The notes under the pieces are model-generated. The model saw only the letters and a program-made list of their open reading frames with translations, was not told the DNA's origin and ran no database searches. A stretch of DNA of 64,000 bases from Salinimicrobium flavum (GTDB taxonomy: Bacteria; Bacteroidota; Bacteroidia; Flavobacteriales; Flavobacteriaceae), in the NCBI RefSeq assembly GCF_042684505.1, contig NZ_JBHULT010000005.1, positions 248,001 to 312,000 on the forward strand, given 5' to 3'. Below are positions 26,093-35,305 of the stretch, piece after piece. A program made the position numbers and the translations under genes. The stretch's first letter is position 1; every line of letters starts with the position of its first letter.

Positions 26093-27183
26093 TGAGTAGG
26101 TTTTGAGACTAAATTAGCAATAAATATACCTAATTGCGCCCATACCAGGAACAGTTCCAGGAACGGAAACAGCCAAAAAAGATCGGTTTCGCCAAATTTC
26201 TCCCCAGATTTATAAAAGACCAACCCCTGTACGATAAGGCGCACGGCGAGGAAGGCCAGGGCCATTTGCCAGAAGCTGGTGAAAAGCAGAATGAAGAACA
26301 GCACCCAGAACAGCAGCTGAGTAACATAAAAGAGCCCCAACAGTAACCTGTGTTTCTTTTTATAATGTCCGGCTACCGAAACATGCCTTCTTTTCTGACG
26401 TATCCAGGATTTCAGGTCCTTTTTCGGGATGCTCCTGGTAATTCCCGAAGCAGTAGTGCAAATGCCTGTATTGTGTTTGTTGGCTGCCCCGTTAACGAAT
26501 AGATCATCATCACCCGATCGTAAATGCAGATGAGTGGCAAACCCGTTCTGGTTGTAAAATTCGGTTGAGGTATAGGCAAGATTTCGGCCTACCCCCATAT
26601 AAGGCATTCCCCAGCGGGCATAAGAGAAATACTGGATCGCTGTAAAAAGTGTCTCGAAACGTATCAATTTGTTGAGCAGGGATCGGGTTTCAATGAAATA
26701 ACCGCCGTAACCAAGAATAATATCTTTTTGCAGGGAAAAATGAGCGCTCATTTCCGTCAGCCAGTGAGGGGTCTCCGGACTGCAGTCAGCGTCGGTAAAT
26801 AAAAGGTAGGGTCTTTTGGCTTTTTTGATACCCAGGGTAAGAGCGTATTTCTTATTGGCCCAGAAAGCTTCATTATTCTGCACATCTACGATCTTTACGC
26901 GCGCATCATGGCGTTGAAATTCTTCAATGACCTCCAGCGTTTCGTCTGTGGAGGCGTCATTAATGATCACCACTTCAAAATCGGGGTGGTCCTGTGCGAG
27001 GATCTTCGGAAGGAAATTCCGCAGGTTTTCGGCTTCGTTCTTAGCGCAAATGATCACTGAAACCGGGAGGTTCCCGGTGATTTGTGGTCTTTCAGAAGCA
27101 GAAAAAGCAAATTTAAAGAACCCCAGGTAATAACACAGGTTGATCAGGCCAATAATTACAAAGGCAATAAAGAGGAGGAGCAT
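26083..27183 (-). CDS. membrane glycosyltransferase family 2
   Basis: The 366-residue protein has one N-terminal membrane helix (2-24), a GT-A domain starting LPVSVIICAKNEAENL with NDASTDET, FTDADC (donor/metal-binding DxD-like) and a later RSGDDDLFVNG, then SWIRQKRRHVS, the Q-x-x-R-W-like acceptor loop of processive GT2 enzymes, and about three C-terminal helices. It would transfer sugars from UDP-sugars across or onto the inner membrane, comparable to ceramide or polysaccharide synthases. The acceptor is unknown. It sits 12 nt after a small membrane-protein gene and overlaps the sigma factor. Confidence 0.88.
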   Translation of the reverse strand: MLLLFIAFVIIGLINLCYYLGFFKFAFSASERPQITGNLPVSVIICAKNEAENLRNFLPKILAQDHPDFEVVIINDASTDETLEVIEEFQRHDARVKIVDVQNNEAFWANKKYALTLGIKKAKRPYLLFTDADCSPETPHWLTEMSAHFSLQKDIILGYGGYFIETRSLLNKLIRFETLFTAIQYFSYARWGMPYMGVGRNLAYTSTEFYNQNGFATHLHLRSGDDDLFVNGAANKHNTGICTTASGITRSIPKKDLKSWIRQKRRHVSVAGHYKKKHRLLLGLFYVTQLLFWVLFFILLFTSFWQMALAFLAVRLIVQGLVFYKSGEKFGETDLFWLFPFLELFLVWAQLGIFIANLVSKPTHWK

Positions 27184-27195
27184 TAAGAAAGTGGA

Positions 27196-27402
27196 TTATT
27201 CAACCGTTTGTGGTTTATCACAGTCTTTCGCTTCTTCGGGAAGTTTTCCGCAGTAACTACAGGCTTCGCCGTCCTTGTTCAAAAAAGGGCTTTGGCTGGC
27301 ACAGGTCCCGCCGAATTTTCCATCTTTTTTTCCCCAGATCTTAATGGCAATGCCGGCGAAAGCAAGAGCTAATAGTATAAAGGTGATCAACAGAAGTTTC
27401 AT
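27196..27402 (-). CDS. small membrane-anchored cysteine-containing protein
   Basis: The start at 27402 gives 68 residues: MKLLLITFILLALAFAGIAIKIWG is one membrane helix, followed by KFGGTCASQSPFL, a C-S-Y-C-G segment and EEAKDC. This four-Cys pattern is widespread in flavobacteria as a 'membrane or secreted protein' of unknown function; the cysteines may bind metal. The upstream ATG at 27420 lies inside the -7 element TATTTTTG (27425-27418), so it is not used. It is the first gene of the run with the GT2 and sigma factor. Confidence 0.75.
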   Translation of the reverse strand: MKLLLITFILLALAFAGIAIKIWGKKDGKFGGTCASQSPFLNKDGEACSYCGKLPEEAKDCDKPQTVE

Positions 27403-27417
27403 ATTGAAAATTTTGTG

Positions 27418-27425
27418 CAAAAATA
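27418..27425 (-). promoter_or_regulatory. -7 element for the small protein-GT2-sigma operon
   Basis: TATTTTTG on the minus strand fits TAnnTTTG and is 15 nt upstream of the chosen start codon. Confidence 0.55.
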
Positions 27426-27509
27426 CGAATTAAAAGGCAGTATTTGAAAGGTGTACAGCAAAAATATTAAGATACGTTTGCACAGTTTAACTTAAGTTTA
27501 CCGTAGTTG

Positions 27510-27541
27510 TTTGAGGTGTTCTGAAAATACGTAATACCTTG
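27510..27541 (+). promoter_or_regulatory. promoter of the fasciclin lipoprotein gene
   Basis: TTTG at 27510-27513 and TACCTTG at 27535-27541 are separated by 21 bp, within the spacing reported for Bacteroidetes promoters; the -7 element lacks one T. The gene's ATG is 28 nt further. Confidence 0.5.
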
Positions 27542-27569
27542 CGCCCCAGTAACTAATAAATTTGTTATT

Positions 27570-28295
27570 ATGAATATGAAAAGGATGAGATTATCATTAT
27601 TGCTCTTCGGAGCCATGACAATTGGACTTGTTTCTTGTCAGGACAAGGAGAGAAGTGAGAATGAGGCTGAAATTATTGAAGCTGAAGCTGAAAAAGAAGC
27701 CCGTCTTGCAGAAGATACCAGACTTGAAGAGGAGCGTCTCGACTGGGAGACCAACAGTGTTTTTACCCGTTCAAGTGAAGATGAAGAATTGACGACCTTC
27801 TCAAAGAACCTCGAGACAACAGAACTCTCGGCGACCTTTACTGAAGAAGAAGGACCTTTTACCATTTTTGCCCCTACTAATGTGGCGTATGAGAGTTTGA
27901 GTGCTGAGCAAAAAACTCAGATGGAAAGTAAGGAGAATCTTGATCAAAACCGTGCAATGTTGAATTACCTGGTTGTTGATGGTGAGATGACCTTAGAGCA
28001 GCTAAAAGAGGAAATTCAGAATGCAGATGGTAACTACACCCTTACTACCCAACAGGGAGAGGAACTAACAGCTTCTCTTAAGGGAGAAGATGTGGTGTTA
28101 ACAGATGCTTCAGGAAATACGGCAACCATTACCCGCGCAGATGTAGATGCATCTAATGGGGTGGTTCATGTTATTGACGGGGTATTGATGCCTAAAGACC
28201 CTTCAGTGAATGCTGCGGCTACCAACAATGCAGACGAGCCTGTTGATGACCAGGAGGCTAATGAGCTGAATAACGTGAATAAAAGCGGAGAATAA
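27570..28295 (+). CDS. fasciclin-domain lipoprotein
   Basis: The 241-residue product has a lipoprotein signal ending LVSC (Cys at about 23), a highly charged Glu/Ala-rich linker (about 25-60), and one fasciclin (FAS1) domain (about 70-212). The domain shows EEGPFTIFAPTNVAYESL (H1 region) and GVVHVIDGVLMP (H2 region). FAS1 domains mediate adhesion or protein-protein contacts; here it would be tethered to the outer or inner membrane. A polar, acidic C-terminal tail follows. It is monocistronic with its own promoter and a long hairpin terminator. Confidence 0.9.
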   Translation: MNMKRMRLSLLLFGAMTIGLVSCQDKERSENEAEIIEAEAEKEARLAEDTRLEEERLDWETNSVFTRSSEDEELTTFSKNLETTELSATFTEEEGPFTIFAPTNVAYESLSAEQKTQMESKENLDQNRAMLNYLVVDGEMTLEQLKEEIQNADGNYTLTTQQGEELTASLKGEDVVLTDASGNTATITRADVDASNGVVHVIDGVLMPKDPSVNAAATNNADEPVDDQEANELNNVNKSGE

Positions 28296-28321
28296 TCCGC
28301 TCATTTAGCGGAATTCATTAA

Positions 28322-28388
28322 AAAGAGACTGTTTCAAAAGATCGGGGTTGAGTTAGGTCATCCCGGTTCTTTACGAAGCAGTCTCTTT
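28322..28388 (+). terminator. terminator of the fasciclin gene
   Basis: AAAGAGACTG (28322-28331) pairs with CAGTCTCTTT (28379-28388). The loop of 47 nt contains a further possible stem. It is 27 nt after the stop codon. Confidence 0.65.
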
Positions 28389-28424
28389 CATTATAATTAT
28401 TTGCCACGAGTTTGTGGTATTAAA

Positions 28425-28467
28425 AAAAAGAGCCTGCTCAAAACGCAATTTTTGGGCAGGCTCTTTT
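28425..28467 (-). terminator. terminator of murB
   Basis: AAAGAGCCTGCTCA and TGGGCAGGCTCTTT form a strong stem; an A-run on the plus strand supplies the U-run for minus-strand transcription. It lies about 20 nt beyond the murB stop. Confidence 0.85.
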
Positions 28468-28485
28468 TTGTTTCGCTCTGATACT

Positions 28486-29499
28486 CTAAAAGATATTTAC
28501 TTCGGGTTGAAGTTCGATGCCAAAAAGCTCTTTTACGGTCTTTTGCACCTTTCCTGAAAGTTCAAGGATATCTTTTCCTGTTGCATTCCCATAGTTTACC
28601 AGTACAAGTGCCTGTTTGGAATGTACGCCGGCATCTCCTTCCCGATAACCCTTGAGTCCGGCACGATCAATAAGCCAGCCTGCAGGGATCTTCACATGGT
28701 CTTCATCGATCTTGTAAAAAGGCATTTCGGGATAATCTCTTTCCAGTTTCACACTTATTTCCCGTGGTACCACCGGATTCTTAAAAAAGCTTCCGCTGTT
28801 TCCTATTCTTTTAGGGTCGGGCAATTTGGACTGTCGAATTGCGATCACCGCTTCGGAAACATCCCTGATACCGGGCTCTTTTATACCCTTTTCCTGCAGG
28901 TAGGTGTCTAGGGAGCCGTAAGCGGTATTCAGCTTATGATCTTTTTTAGTAAGCCTGAAGTTTACAGTGGTAATGATATACCGTCCTTTTTCAGCATTTT
29001 TAAATATCGAGTCACGGTATCCAAATTTACATTCCTCACGGTTGAAAGTCCTTAACTCCAGGGTTTGAGTATCCAGTGCAGTGCATTGGTGAAAACGGTC
29101 TTTCATTTCCACCCCGTATGCCCCTATATTCTGAATTGGTGCAGTTCCCACATTACCGGGAATAAGGGAAAGATTTTCCAGCCCTCCAAAACCTTCTGAG
29201 ATACAGAAAAGAACAAATTCATGCCAGTTTTCACCAGCCATGGCTTCTACGATGACATCTGCATCAGATTCTTCAACGATCTTTATACCCTTCATGTCAA
29301 TATGAACCACTGTCTTCTCAATGTCCTGGGTGAGTAGCATATTGCTGCCCCCGCCAAGGATAAAGAGATCTGAAGCGTAGTTGTTTTTCAATACTTCCCG
29401 TAACTCTTCGACATTCTCTACAGAGATGAACTTGCGTGCAGTTACATCAATGCCAAAAGTGTTGAAAGCTTTCAGGGACATATGGGTGAAGGTTTGCAT
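28486..29499 (-). CDS. murB: UDP-N-acetylenolpyruvoylglucosamine reductase
   Basis: The 337-residue flavoenzyme shows FILGGGSNMLL (FAD site, about 45-55), LSLIPGNVGTAPIQNIGAYGVE, and IGNSGSFFKNPVV with the catalytic Ser. It reduces UDP-GlcNAc-enolpyruvate to UDP-MurNAc with NADPH in peptidoglycan synthesis. The length and the extra tyrosine loop are those of the E. coli type I enzyme. It follows the aminotransferase gene by 4 nt in one transcript and ends at a strong hairpin. Confidence 0.95.
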   Translation of the reverse strand: MQTFTHMSLKAFNTFGIDVTARKFISVENVEELREVLKNNYASDLFILGGGSNMLLTQDIEKTVVHIDMKGIKIVEESDADVIVEAMAGENWHEFVLFCISEGFGGLENLSLIPGNVGTAPIQNIGAYGVEMKDRFHQCTALDTQTLELRTFNREECKFGYRDSIFKNAEKGRYIITTVNFRLTKKDHKLNTAYGSLDTYLQEKGIKEPGIRDVSEAVIAIRQSKLPDPKRIGNSGSFFKNPVVPREISVKLERDYPEMPFYKIDEDHVKIPAGWLIDRAGLKGYREGDAGVHSKQALVLVNYGNATGKDILELSGKVQKTVKELFGIELQPEVNIF

Positions 29500-29503
29500 T
29501 ATT

Positions 29504-30694
29504 CTATCCCTTATATACCTTTAATGCTGCTTTTAATATTTCTAATGCCCTTAAGAGATTTTCCTTTTTAAGTACATATGCGATCCTCACCTGGTTAAGT
29601 CCGGTGTTTGGTGTAGAGTAGAATCCGGCTGCCGGGGCAATCATAACGGTTTCGTTTTCCAGCTCAAAACTTTCAAGGAGCCATTTGGCGAAATCTTCAG
29701 CATCTTTTACAGGAAGTTCAGCTATACAATAAAAGGCTCCTTTTGGTTTAGCAACCTTCACGCCTTCGATCTTCTCCAGGCCTTCTACAAGTAAATTCCT
29801 TCTTGTTGTGTATTCGCTGATGACCTCGTCAAAATAATCCTGTGGCGTGTCTAAAGCAGCTTCACTGGCTATCTGTGCGAAAGTAGGAGGGCTTAGACGT
29901 GCCTGGGCAAATTTCATGGCCGTAGACATCACTTCTTTGTTCTTAGAGGCTAAACACCCTATTCGGGCTCCACACATGGAGTATCTTTTTGAAACAGAAT
30001 CTATCATAATGGCGTTCTGCTCAATTCCTTTAACGCTCATAATGGAATAATGCTTCGCACCATCATAGGCGAATTCTCTGTAAACCTCGTCTGCCACTAT
30101 GAAAAGATCATGTTTCTTTACAATTTCAGCAAGCTGGTCGATCTCTTCTTTGGTATATAGATAACCTGTTGGATTCCCCGGGTTACAGATCAGGATTGCC
30201 TTGGTTTTTGGGGTGATCAATTTTTCAAACTCTGAAATAGGAGGGAGCGCAAACCCATCTTCTATCTTCGATTTTACCGGAACCACCGTCACTCCTGAGG
30301 AAGTGGCAAATCCGTTATAGTTTGCGTAAAAAGGTTCGGGGATGATCACTTCATCACCTGCATCACAAATGCTTCCCATGGTGAAAAGAAGCGCTTCTGA
30401 ACCACCCGTGGTAATGATAAGCTCATCGGGAGCTATATCAATATTGTGGTTCGTGTAATATTGGGATAGTTTGTTCCGGTAACTTTCAAATCCTGCCGAA
30501 TGGCTGTAGGACAGAACTTCAATATCGTTGTTCTTTACAGCCGCAAGTGCTTTTTCCGGAGTTTTAATATCGGGTTGCCCTATGTTTAGCTGGTAAATTT
30601 TTCTACCTTTTTTTATAGCTGCTTCGGCGTAGGGAACTAACTTTCTTATAGGTGACTCGGGCATCGCCTGCCCTTTGTTTGAGATACTTGGCAT
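29504..30694 (-). CDS. PLP-dependent aminotransferase, aspartate aminotransferase-like
   Basis: Starting at 30694 (MPSISNKGQAMPESPIRKL) the protein has 396 residues. It is a fold-type I class I/II aminotransferase: NPGNPTGYLYTKEE, VADEVYREF, and SVSKRYSMCGARIG with the PLP lysine. The class also includes valine-pyruvate and aromatic aminotransferases, so the exact amino donor is not fixed. A longer frame beginning at 30742 would overlap the divergent protease gene's leader and adds an uncharacteristic tail. A TAATTTCG element near 30725 on the minus strand may be its -7. Confidence 0.88.
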   Translation of the reverse strand: MPSISNKGQAMPESPIRKLVPYAEAAIKKGRKIYQLNIGQPDIKTPEKALAAVKNNDIEVLSYSHSAGFESYRNKLSQYYTNHNIDIAPDELIITTGGSEALLFTMGSICDAGDEVIIPEPFYANYNGFATSSGVTVVPVKSKIEDGFALPPISEFEKLITPKTKAILICNPGNPTGYLYTKEEIDQLAEIVKKHDLFIVADEVYREFAYDGAKHYSIMSVKGIEQNAIMIDSVSKRYSMCGARIGCLASKNKEVMSTAMKFAQARLSPPTFAQIASEAALDTPQDYFDEVISEYTTRRNLLVEGLEKIEGVKVAKPKGAFYCIAELPVKDAEDFAKWLLESFELENETVMIAPAAGFYSTPNTGLNQVRIAYVLKKENLLRALEILKAALKVYKG

Positions 30695-30784
30695 AATCGT
30701 ATTTTTTGGGCTACAAAGTTGCGAAATTATTATCTTACACATTGGTATTTTTCGTATTTTTTATCTGTTCTCAATCTTAACAAA

Positions 30785-32104
30785 ATGCTCAAAACAGGTC
30801 TGTTTATCCTGCTTTTTATTTGCAATACCCTATTTGGATATTGCCAGGAGGGTTTTGTGATCGAAAAAGGCCGGAAACAGGCCAAAATTAAATTTCAGCT
30901 GGTAAGTAACCTTATCATTATTCCGGTTGAACTTAATGGAGTGGAATTATCCTTTTTACTGGATACCGGGGTTAATACTACGGTACTTCTCAACCTGGAG
31001 GAGGCAGACTCCCTTCAGCTTCGTGATGCTACAAAGATCGAGTTGCGGGGCCTTGGAGGGGAAGAGATCATTGAGGCATACAAATCTGAACACAACCGAA
31101 TGAAAATTGGCCGGGCGATTTGTAATGAGCTTACCCTTTTCCTGATCTATGATGAAGATGTCAATTTTTCCCCACGACTGGGTATCCCGGTGCACGGGAT
31201 CATTGGAACCGATTTTTTTAAAGATTTCATTGTGGAGATCAACTATGCACGTAAGTTCCTTCGTATACATGATCCTGAACGTTTCAGGAAGAACCTGAAA
31301 AGATACACCGGGGTTCCGTTACAATTCTTTCAGAATAAACCATACGTGAGAAGTAAAACCATTATAGAAGGAGAAGAAATTGAAACGGTATTACTGATAG
31401 ATAACGGCCTAGGGGATGCACTTTGGCTGTTTAATGAGAATTCGGAGATCAAAATACCCGAAAAGTCTTTCGAGGATTTTCTTGGCCTTGGACTTTTAGG
31501 TGATGTTACCGGTAAAAGAAGCAGGATCACCTCTTTTGAACTGGGAGGTCATAAACTGGAGCAGGTTACAGCCGCTTTTCCTGACAGTGCTTCAGTACAG
31601 GGGCTTCGGTCTTTTGAAGAAAGGAACGGCAGCCTGGGAGGGGAGATCCTAAGAAGGTTCAATCTGGTGTTCGATTATTCAGCAGCAAAGATGTACCTGC
31701 GAAAAAACCGGAATTTCGGGGATGATTTTAATTATGATATGAGTGGAATTACCCTGGAACACAGCGGATTTGTGGTGGTAGAGACCTTCGTAAAAGTGCT
31801 GGAACCCGTATCTGCATTTGATAAAGGGGAAGAAGTCATCACCCACCGGCCCCAGTTAAAGAAAACTTTCGCCCTCCAGCCCGCTTTTACCATTGTTAGC
31901 ATCAGGAAGAATTCCCCGGCAGAGAGGGCAGGACTGGAAGTGGGGGATAAGATACTTTCGGTAAACGCCAAACCCGTCTATAAATACCATCTGGAGGACC
32001 TCAATGCCTTGTTCTCTTCAGCAGAAGGGAAGAGAATAAAAATAAAAGTGAAGAGGGAAGAGGAGGAACTGGACTTTGAGTTCTTTTTGGAAAAATTGTT
32101 GTAA
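30785..32104 (+). CDS. retropepsin-like aspartyl protease with C-terminal PDZ domain
   Basis: The chosen start gives 439 residues with a signal peptide (MLKTGLFILLFICNTLFGYC). Two half-sites of an aspartyl protease follow: FLLDTGVNTTVLL (Asp-Thr-Gly, about residue 58) and VLLIDNGLGDALWL (Asp-Asn-Gly, about 205). Each lies in a hydrophobic strand context, as in single-chain pepsin-like or fused retropepsin folds. The C-terminal part (about 365-430), AFTIVSIRKNSPAERAGLEVGDKILSVN, is a PDZ domain. It is presumably a periplasmic or surface protease, or a peptide-binding relative. The second triad has Asn instead of Thr/Ser, which may weaken catalysis. Divergent from the aminotransferase. Confidence 0.86.
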   Translation: MLKTGLFILLFICNTLFGYCQEGFVIEKGRKQAKIKFQLVSNLIIIPVELNGVELSFLLDTGVNTTVLLNLEEADSLQLRDATKIELRGLGGEEIIEAYKSEHNRMKIGRAICNELTLFLIYDEDVNFSPRLGIPVHGIIGTDFFKDFIVEINYARKFLRIHDPERFRKNLKRYTGVPLQFFQNKPYVRSKTIIEGEEIETVLLIDNGLGDALWLFNENSEIKIPEKSFEDFLGLGLLGDVTGKRSRITSFELGGHKLEQVTAAFPDSASVQGLRSFEERNGSLGGEILRRFNLVFDYSAAKMYLRKNRNFGDDFNYDMSGITLEHSGFVVVETFVKVLEPVSAFDKGEEVITHRPQLKKTFALQPAFTIVSIRKNSPAERAGLEVGDKILSVNAKPVYKYHLEDLNALFSSAEGKRIKIKVKREEEELDFEFFLEKLL

Positions 32105-32107
32105 AAA

Positions 32108-32133
32108 AAAGCCCTTCCGAAGGGAAGGGCTTT
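32108..32133. terminator. terminator between convergent genes
   Basis: AAAGCCCTTCC and GGAAGGGCTTT form a perfect stem after an A-run; it ends the protease gene and may act for the convergent DUF1573 gene. Confidence 0.85.
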
Positions 32134-32152
32134 ATGATCATGAAGGTTTGTC

Positions 32153-32533
32153 CTAGCTTTCTCCTTCCAGAACTTTTCCTTTTATACTCAACTTTTTAGA
32201 AGGTTCATCGGCATTAGAATATACCATGATAGATTTCCTGATAGGTCCTACCCGGTTGGTATCATATTTAACCTTGATCTGTCCGGTTTCGCCAGGTGCG
32301 ATAGGCTCTTCAGGCTTTTCAGGAATGGTACATCCGCAGCTTGAAGTTACATCGGTGATCACCAGAGGCGCTGTGCCTGTGTTAGTGAATTCAAAAACCC
32401 GTACTCCATCACTTCCTTTTTTAATTTCACCGTAATCTATTACATCAGATTTGAACTCCATTTTAGCCGTTTCCTGTGCCTGCACAGCAAAACCTGCAAA
32501 AATAAAGACGGCGATAGCTATTAATTTTTTCAT
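32153..32533 (-). CDS. DUF1573 secreted protein
   Basis: From the start at 32533 the protein has 126 residues: signal peptide MKKLIAIAVFIFAGFAVQAQ, then an immunoglobulin-like domain with IDYGEIKKGSDGVRVFEFTNTGTAPLVITDVTSSCGCTIP. This SSCGCT motif and the Ig-like N-T-G pattern define DUF1573 (ASPM/SPD-2/Hydin-like). Function is unknown; it is abundant in Bacteroidetes envelopes. A start at 32608 would put 25 uncharacteristic residues before the signal peptide. TATCTTTA at about 32568-32561 on the minus strand is a near-match to the -7 element. Confidence 0.9.
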   Translation of the reverse strand: MKKLIAIAVFIFAGFAVQAQETAKMEFKSDVIDYGEIKKGSDGVRVFEFTNTGTAPLVITDVTSSCGCTIPEKPEEPIAPGETGQIKVKYDTNRVGPIRKSIMVYSNADEPSKKLSIKGKVLEGES

Positions 32534-32635
32534 AGTTCTTGGTTTTACAGAATTGTAAAGATAATCTTTATCTATAATAATTGGCAAATAAAATGTTTTC
32601 CAATTCATTGCCTTTTATAATCCTGAAGTTATATT

Positions 32636-32643
32636 TACTTTTG
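32636..32643 (+). promoter_or_regulatory. -7 element of the valS promoter
   Basis: TACTTTTG matches TAnnTTTG perfectly. The ATG at 32645 is too close to be preceded by the transcription start, so the in-frame ATG at 32672 is the likely initiator. Confidence 0.65.
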
Positions 32644-32671
32644 CATGATATTCCAAAAACCGCACCAAAGT

Positions 32672-35305
32672 ATGTCTGTAGCATCAAAATACATAGCTCA
32701 CGAAGTAGAAAATAAATGGTATGAATACTGGATGGAAAACAGGTATTTCCATTCTGAAGTTGATGAAAGAGAGCCATATACTATCGTGATCCCGCCGCCA
32801 AACGTTACTGGGGTGCTGCACATGGGGCATATGCTTAACAATACCATTCAGGATGTTTTGATCCGCAGGGCCCGCCTTAAAGGTTATAATGCCTGTTGGG
32901 TGCCCGGGACAGACCATGCTTCTATTGCTACCGAAGCAAAAGTGGTGGCCAAACTCAAGGCAGAAGGGATCGACAAAAATGACCTTTCCAGGGAGGAATT
33001 TTTGGAACATGCATGGGAATGGACCCATAAACATGGGGGGATCATCCTGGAACAGTTGAAAAAACTTGGAGCTTCCTGTGACTGGGAGCGTACTAAATTC
33101 ACCATGGATGACGAGATGTCTGCATCTGTGATCAAGGTATTTGTTGACCTTTACAAGAAAGGGAAGATCTATCGCGGGTACCGTATGGTGAACTGGGATC
33201 CTGAGGCCAGGACCACACTCTCTGATGAGGAGGTGGTGTACCAGGAGCGCCAGGGCTTGCTCTATTATCTAAAGTATAAGATCGAAGGCAGTGACGATAG
33301 TCTAACCATAGCTACCACCCGACCGGAAACCATCCTGGGAGATACTGCCATCTGTATCAATCCAAATGACGAACGTTTCTCCCACCTGAAGGGTAAAAGG
33401 GCGATCGTGCCATTGTGTGAGCGTTCGGTACCCGTTATCGAAGATGACTATGTAGATATTGAATTTGGTACGGGATGTTTAAAAGTTACTCCGGCGCATG
33501 ATGAAAATGACAAAGTGCTGGGGGACAAACACAACCTGGAGGTGATTGATATCTTTAACGATGATGCAACGCTTAATTCCTTCGGAATGCATTACGAAGG
33601 AATGGACCGTTTTGAAGCCAGGAAAAAGATCGTAAAAGAACTGGAAGAGAAGGGGATCCTGGTGAAGACCGAAGATCATGTCAATAAAATTGGTACCAGT
33701 GAACGTACCGGGGCAGTCATTGAACCTAAACTCAGCGATCAGTGGTTCCTTAACATGAAAGAACTTGCCCGGCCGGCACTTGATGCCGTACTTAACGGCG
33801 AAGTGAACCTGGTGCCCGATAAATTTGTGAACACCTACCGGCACTGGATGGAAAATGTGCGTGACTGGAATATTTCCCGTCAGCTCATATGGGGACAGCA
33901 AATACCGGCCTATTTTTACGGTTCAGGAAAAGAGGATTATGTAGTTGCAGAAACCAAAGAGGAGGCCTTACAAATGGCCATTGAAAAATCTGGTAATTCT
34001 GCCCTTACTGCAGATTCCCTTTCACAGGATAAAGATGCGCTTGATACCTGGTTCTCCTCATGGCTTTGGCCCATAAGTGTATTTAACGGGATCCTTGAAC
34101 CCGATAATAAAGAGATCAATTATTACTATCCCACCAATGACCTGGTAACCGCTCCTGAAATTCTTTTCTTCTGGGTGGCACGTATGGTCATGGCAGGTTA
34201 TGAATATAGAGGGGAAAAACCCTTCAATAATGTTTATTTGACCGGTATTGTTCGCGACAAACAGCGAAGGAAGATGTCAAAATCCCTGGGAAATTCACCG
34301 GATCCGCTTGGGCTAATAGAAGCCTATGGGGCAGATGGGGTACGTGTTGGAATGCTTTTAAGTTCTCCGGCAGGGAATGACCTCATGTTCGAAGAAGATC
34401 TTTGTAAACAGGGTAGCGCTTTCGTCAATAAAATATGGAATTCCTTTAAGCTGGTAAAAAGCTGGGAAGTTTCCGAAGAGAAAGAGCAGGCAGAATCATC
34501 GCGCATTGCTGTACAGTGGTACAAAGCCAAATTTCAGAGATCTTTGGCCGAGATCGAAGACCACTATAAGAAATATCGTATAAGCGATGCGTTAATGGCT
34601 ACTTATAAACTGGTTTGGGACGATTACTGCTCCTGGTTCCTGGAGATGGTAAAACCACCTTTTGGGGAAGCAATGGACCTGGCCACCTTCAATGCGGTGA
34701 CAGAGATCCTGGAGGATAATCTCAAAATATTGCATCCTTTCGTGCCATTTGTGTCTGAAGAGATCTGGCAAACGCTGAAGGAACGTACCAAAGAAGAAGC
34801 GTTGATCGTTTCTGCCTGGCCTGAGCCTAAAAACTTTGAGCAGTCTGTGATCGAGGAATTCTCGGTAGCCTCAGAAGTGATCTCGGGGGTAAGGAATATA
34901 AGGAAACAAAAAAATATCTCCCATAAAGATCAGCTCGAGCTGCAGGTATTAAACAATGAGAATATTTCTGCCACCTTTGATCCTGTTATTAAAAAAATGG
35001 GAAATATATCTTCCCTGACTTATGTAGACCAACAGGTCAAGGGAGCTTTGTCTTTCAGGGTAAAATCGAATGATTACTTCATCCCTGTGGCCGGAGCGGT
35101 TGATGTGGATGCTGAAAAAGCCAAACTGGAAGAGGAACTTGCCTATACCCGCGGATTCCTGAATTCGGTGGAAAAGAAGCTTTCCAATGAACGTTTCGTG
35201 AATAGTGCTCCTCCAAAAGTCGTGGAAATGGAACAGCAGAAAAAAGCCGATGCTGAGGCTAAATTAGAGGCCATTGAAGCCAGTTTGAAGGCGTTGGGAG
35301 TTTAA
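32672..35305 (+). CDS. valS: valyl-tRNA synthetase
   Basis: From 32672 the enzyme has 877 residues. The class I signatures are PPPNVTGVLHMGHML (HIGH-type, residues 50-53) and KMSKS (534-538), with VPGTDHASIAT and a CP1 editing domain in between (TTRPETILGDTAICINP). The C-terminal coiled coil (about 805-877, VDVDAEKAKLEEEL onward) is the tRNA-binding arm of ValRS. It charges tRNA-Val and edits mischarged Thr. The gene stands alone. The nine extra codons from 32645 are rejected because of the promoter element. Confidence 0.97.
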   Translation: MSVASKYIAHEVENKWYEYWMENRYFHSEVDEREPYTIVIPPPNVTGVLHMGHMLNNTIQDVLIRRARLKGYNACWVPGTDHASIATEAKVVAKLKAEGIDKNDLSREEFLEHAWEWTHKHGGIILEQLKKLGASCDWERTKFTMDDEMSASVIKVFVDLYKKGKIYRGYRMVNWDPEARTTLSDEEVVYQERQGLLYYLKYKIEGSDDSLTIATTRPETILGDTAICINPNDERFSHLKGKRAIVPLCERSVPVIEDDYVDIEFGTGCLKVTPAHDENDKVLGDKHNLEVIDIFNDDATLNSFGMHYEGMDRFEARKKIVKELEEKGILVKTEDHVNKIGTSERTGAVIEPKLSDQWFLNMKELARPALDAVLNGEVNLVPDKFVNTYRHWMENVRDWNISRQLIWGQQIPAYFYGSGKEDYVVAETKEEALQMAIEKSGNSALTADSLSQDKDALDTWFSSWLWPISVFNGILEPDNKEINYYYPTNDLVTAPEILFFWVARMVMAGYEYRGEKPFNNVYLTGIVRDKQRRKMSKSLGNSPDPLGLIEAYGADGVRVGMLLSSPAGNDLMFEEDLCKQGSAFVNKIWNSFKLVKSWEVSEEKEQAESSRIAVQWYKAKFQRSLAEIEDHYKKYRISDALMATYKLVWDDYCSWFLEMVKPPFGEAMDLATFNAVTEILEDNLKILHPFVPFVSEEIWQTLKERTKEEALIVSAWPEPKNFEQSVIEEFSVASEVISGVRNIRKQKNISHKDQLELQVLNNENISATFDPVIKKMGNISSLTYVDQQVKGALSFRVKSNDYFIPVAGAVDVDAEKAKLEEELAYTRGFLNSVEKKLSNERFVNSAPPKVVEMEQQKKADAEAKLEAIEASLKALGV

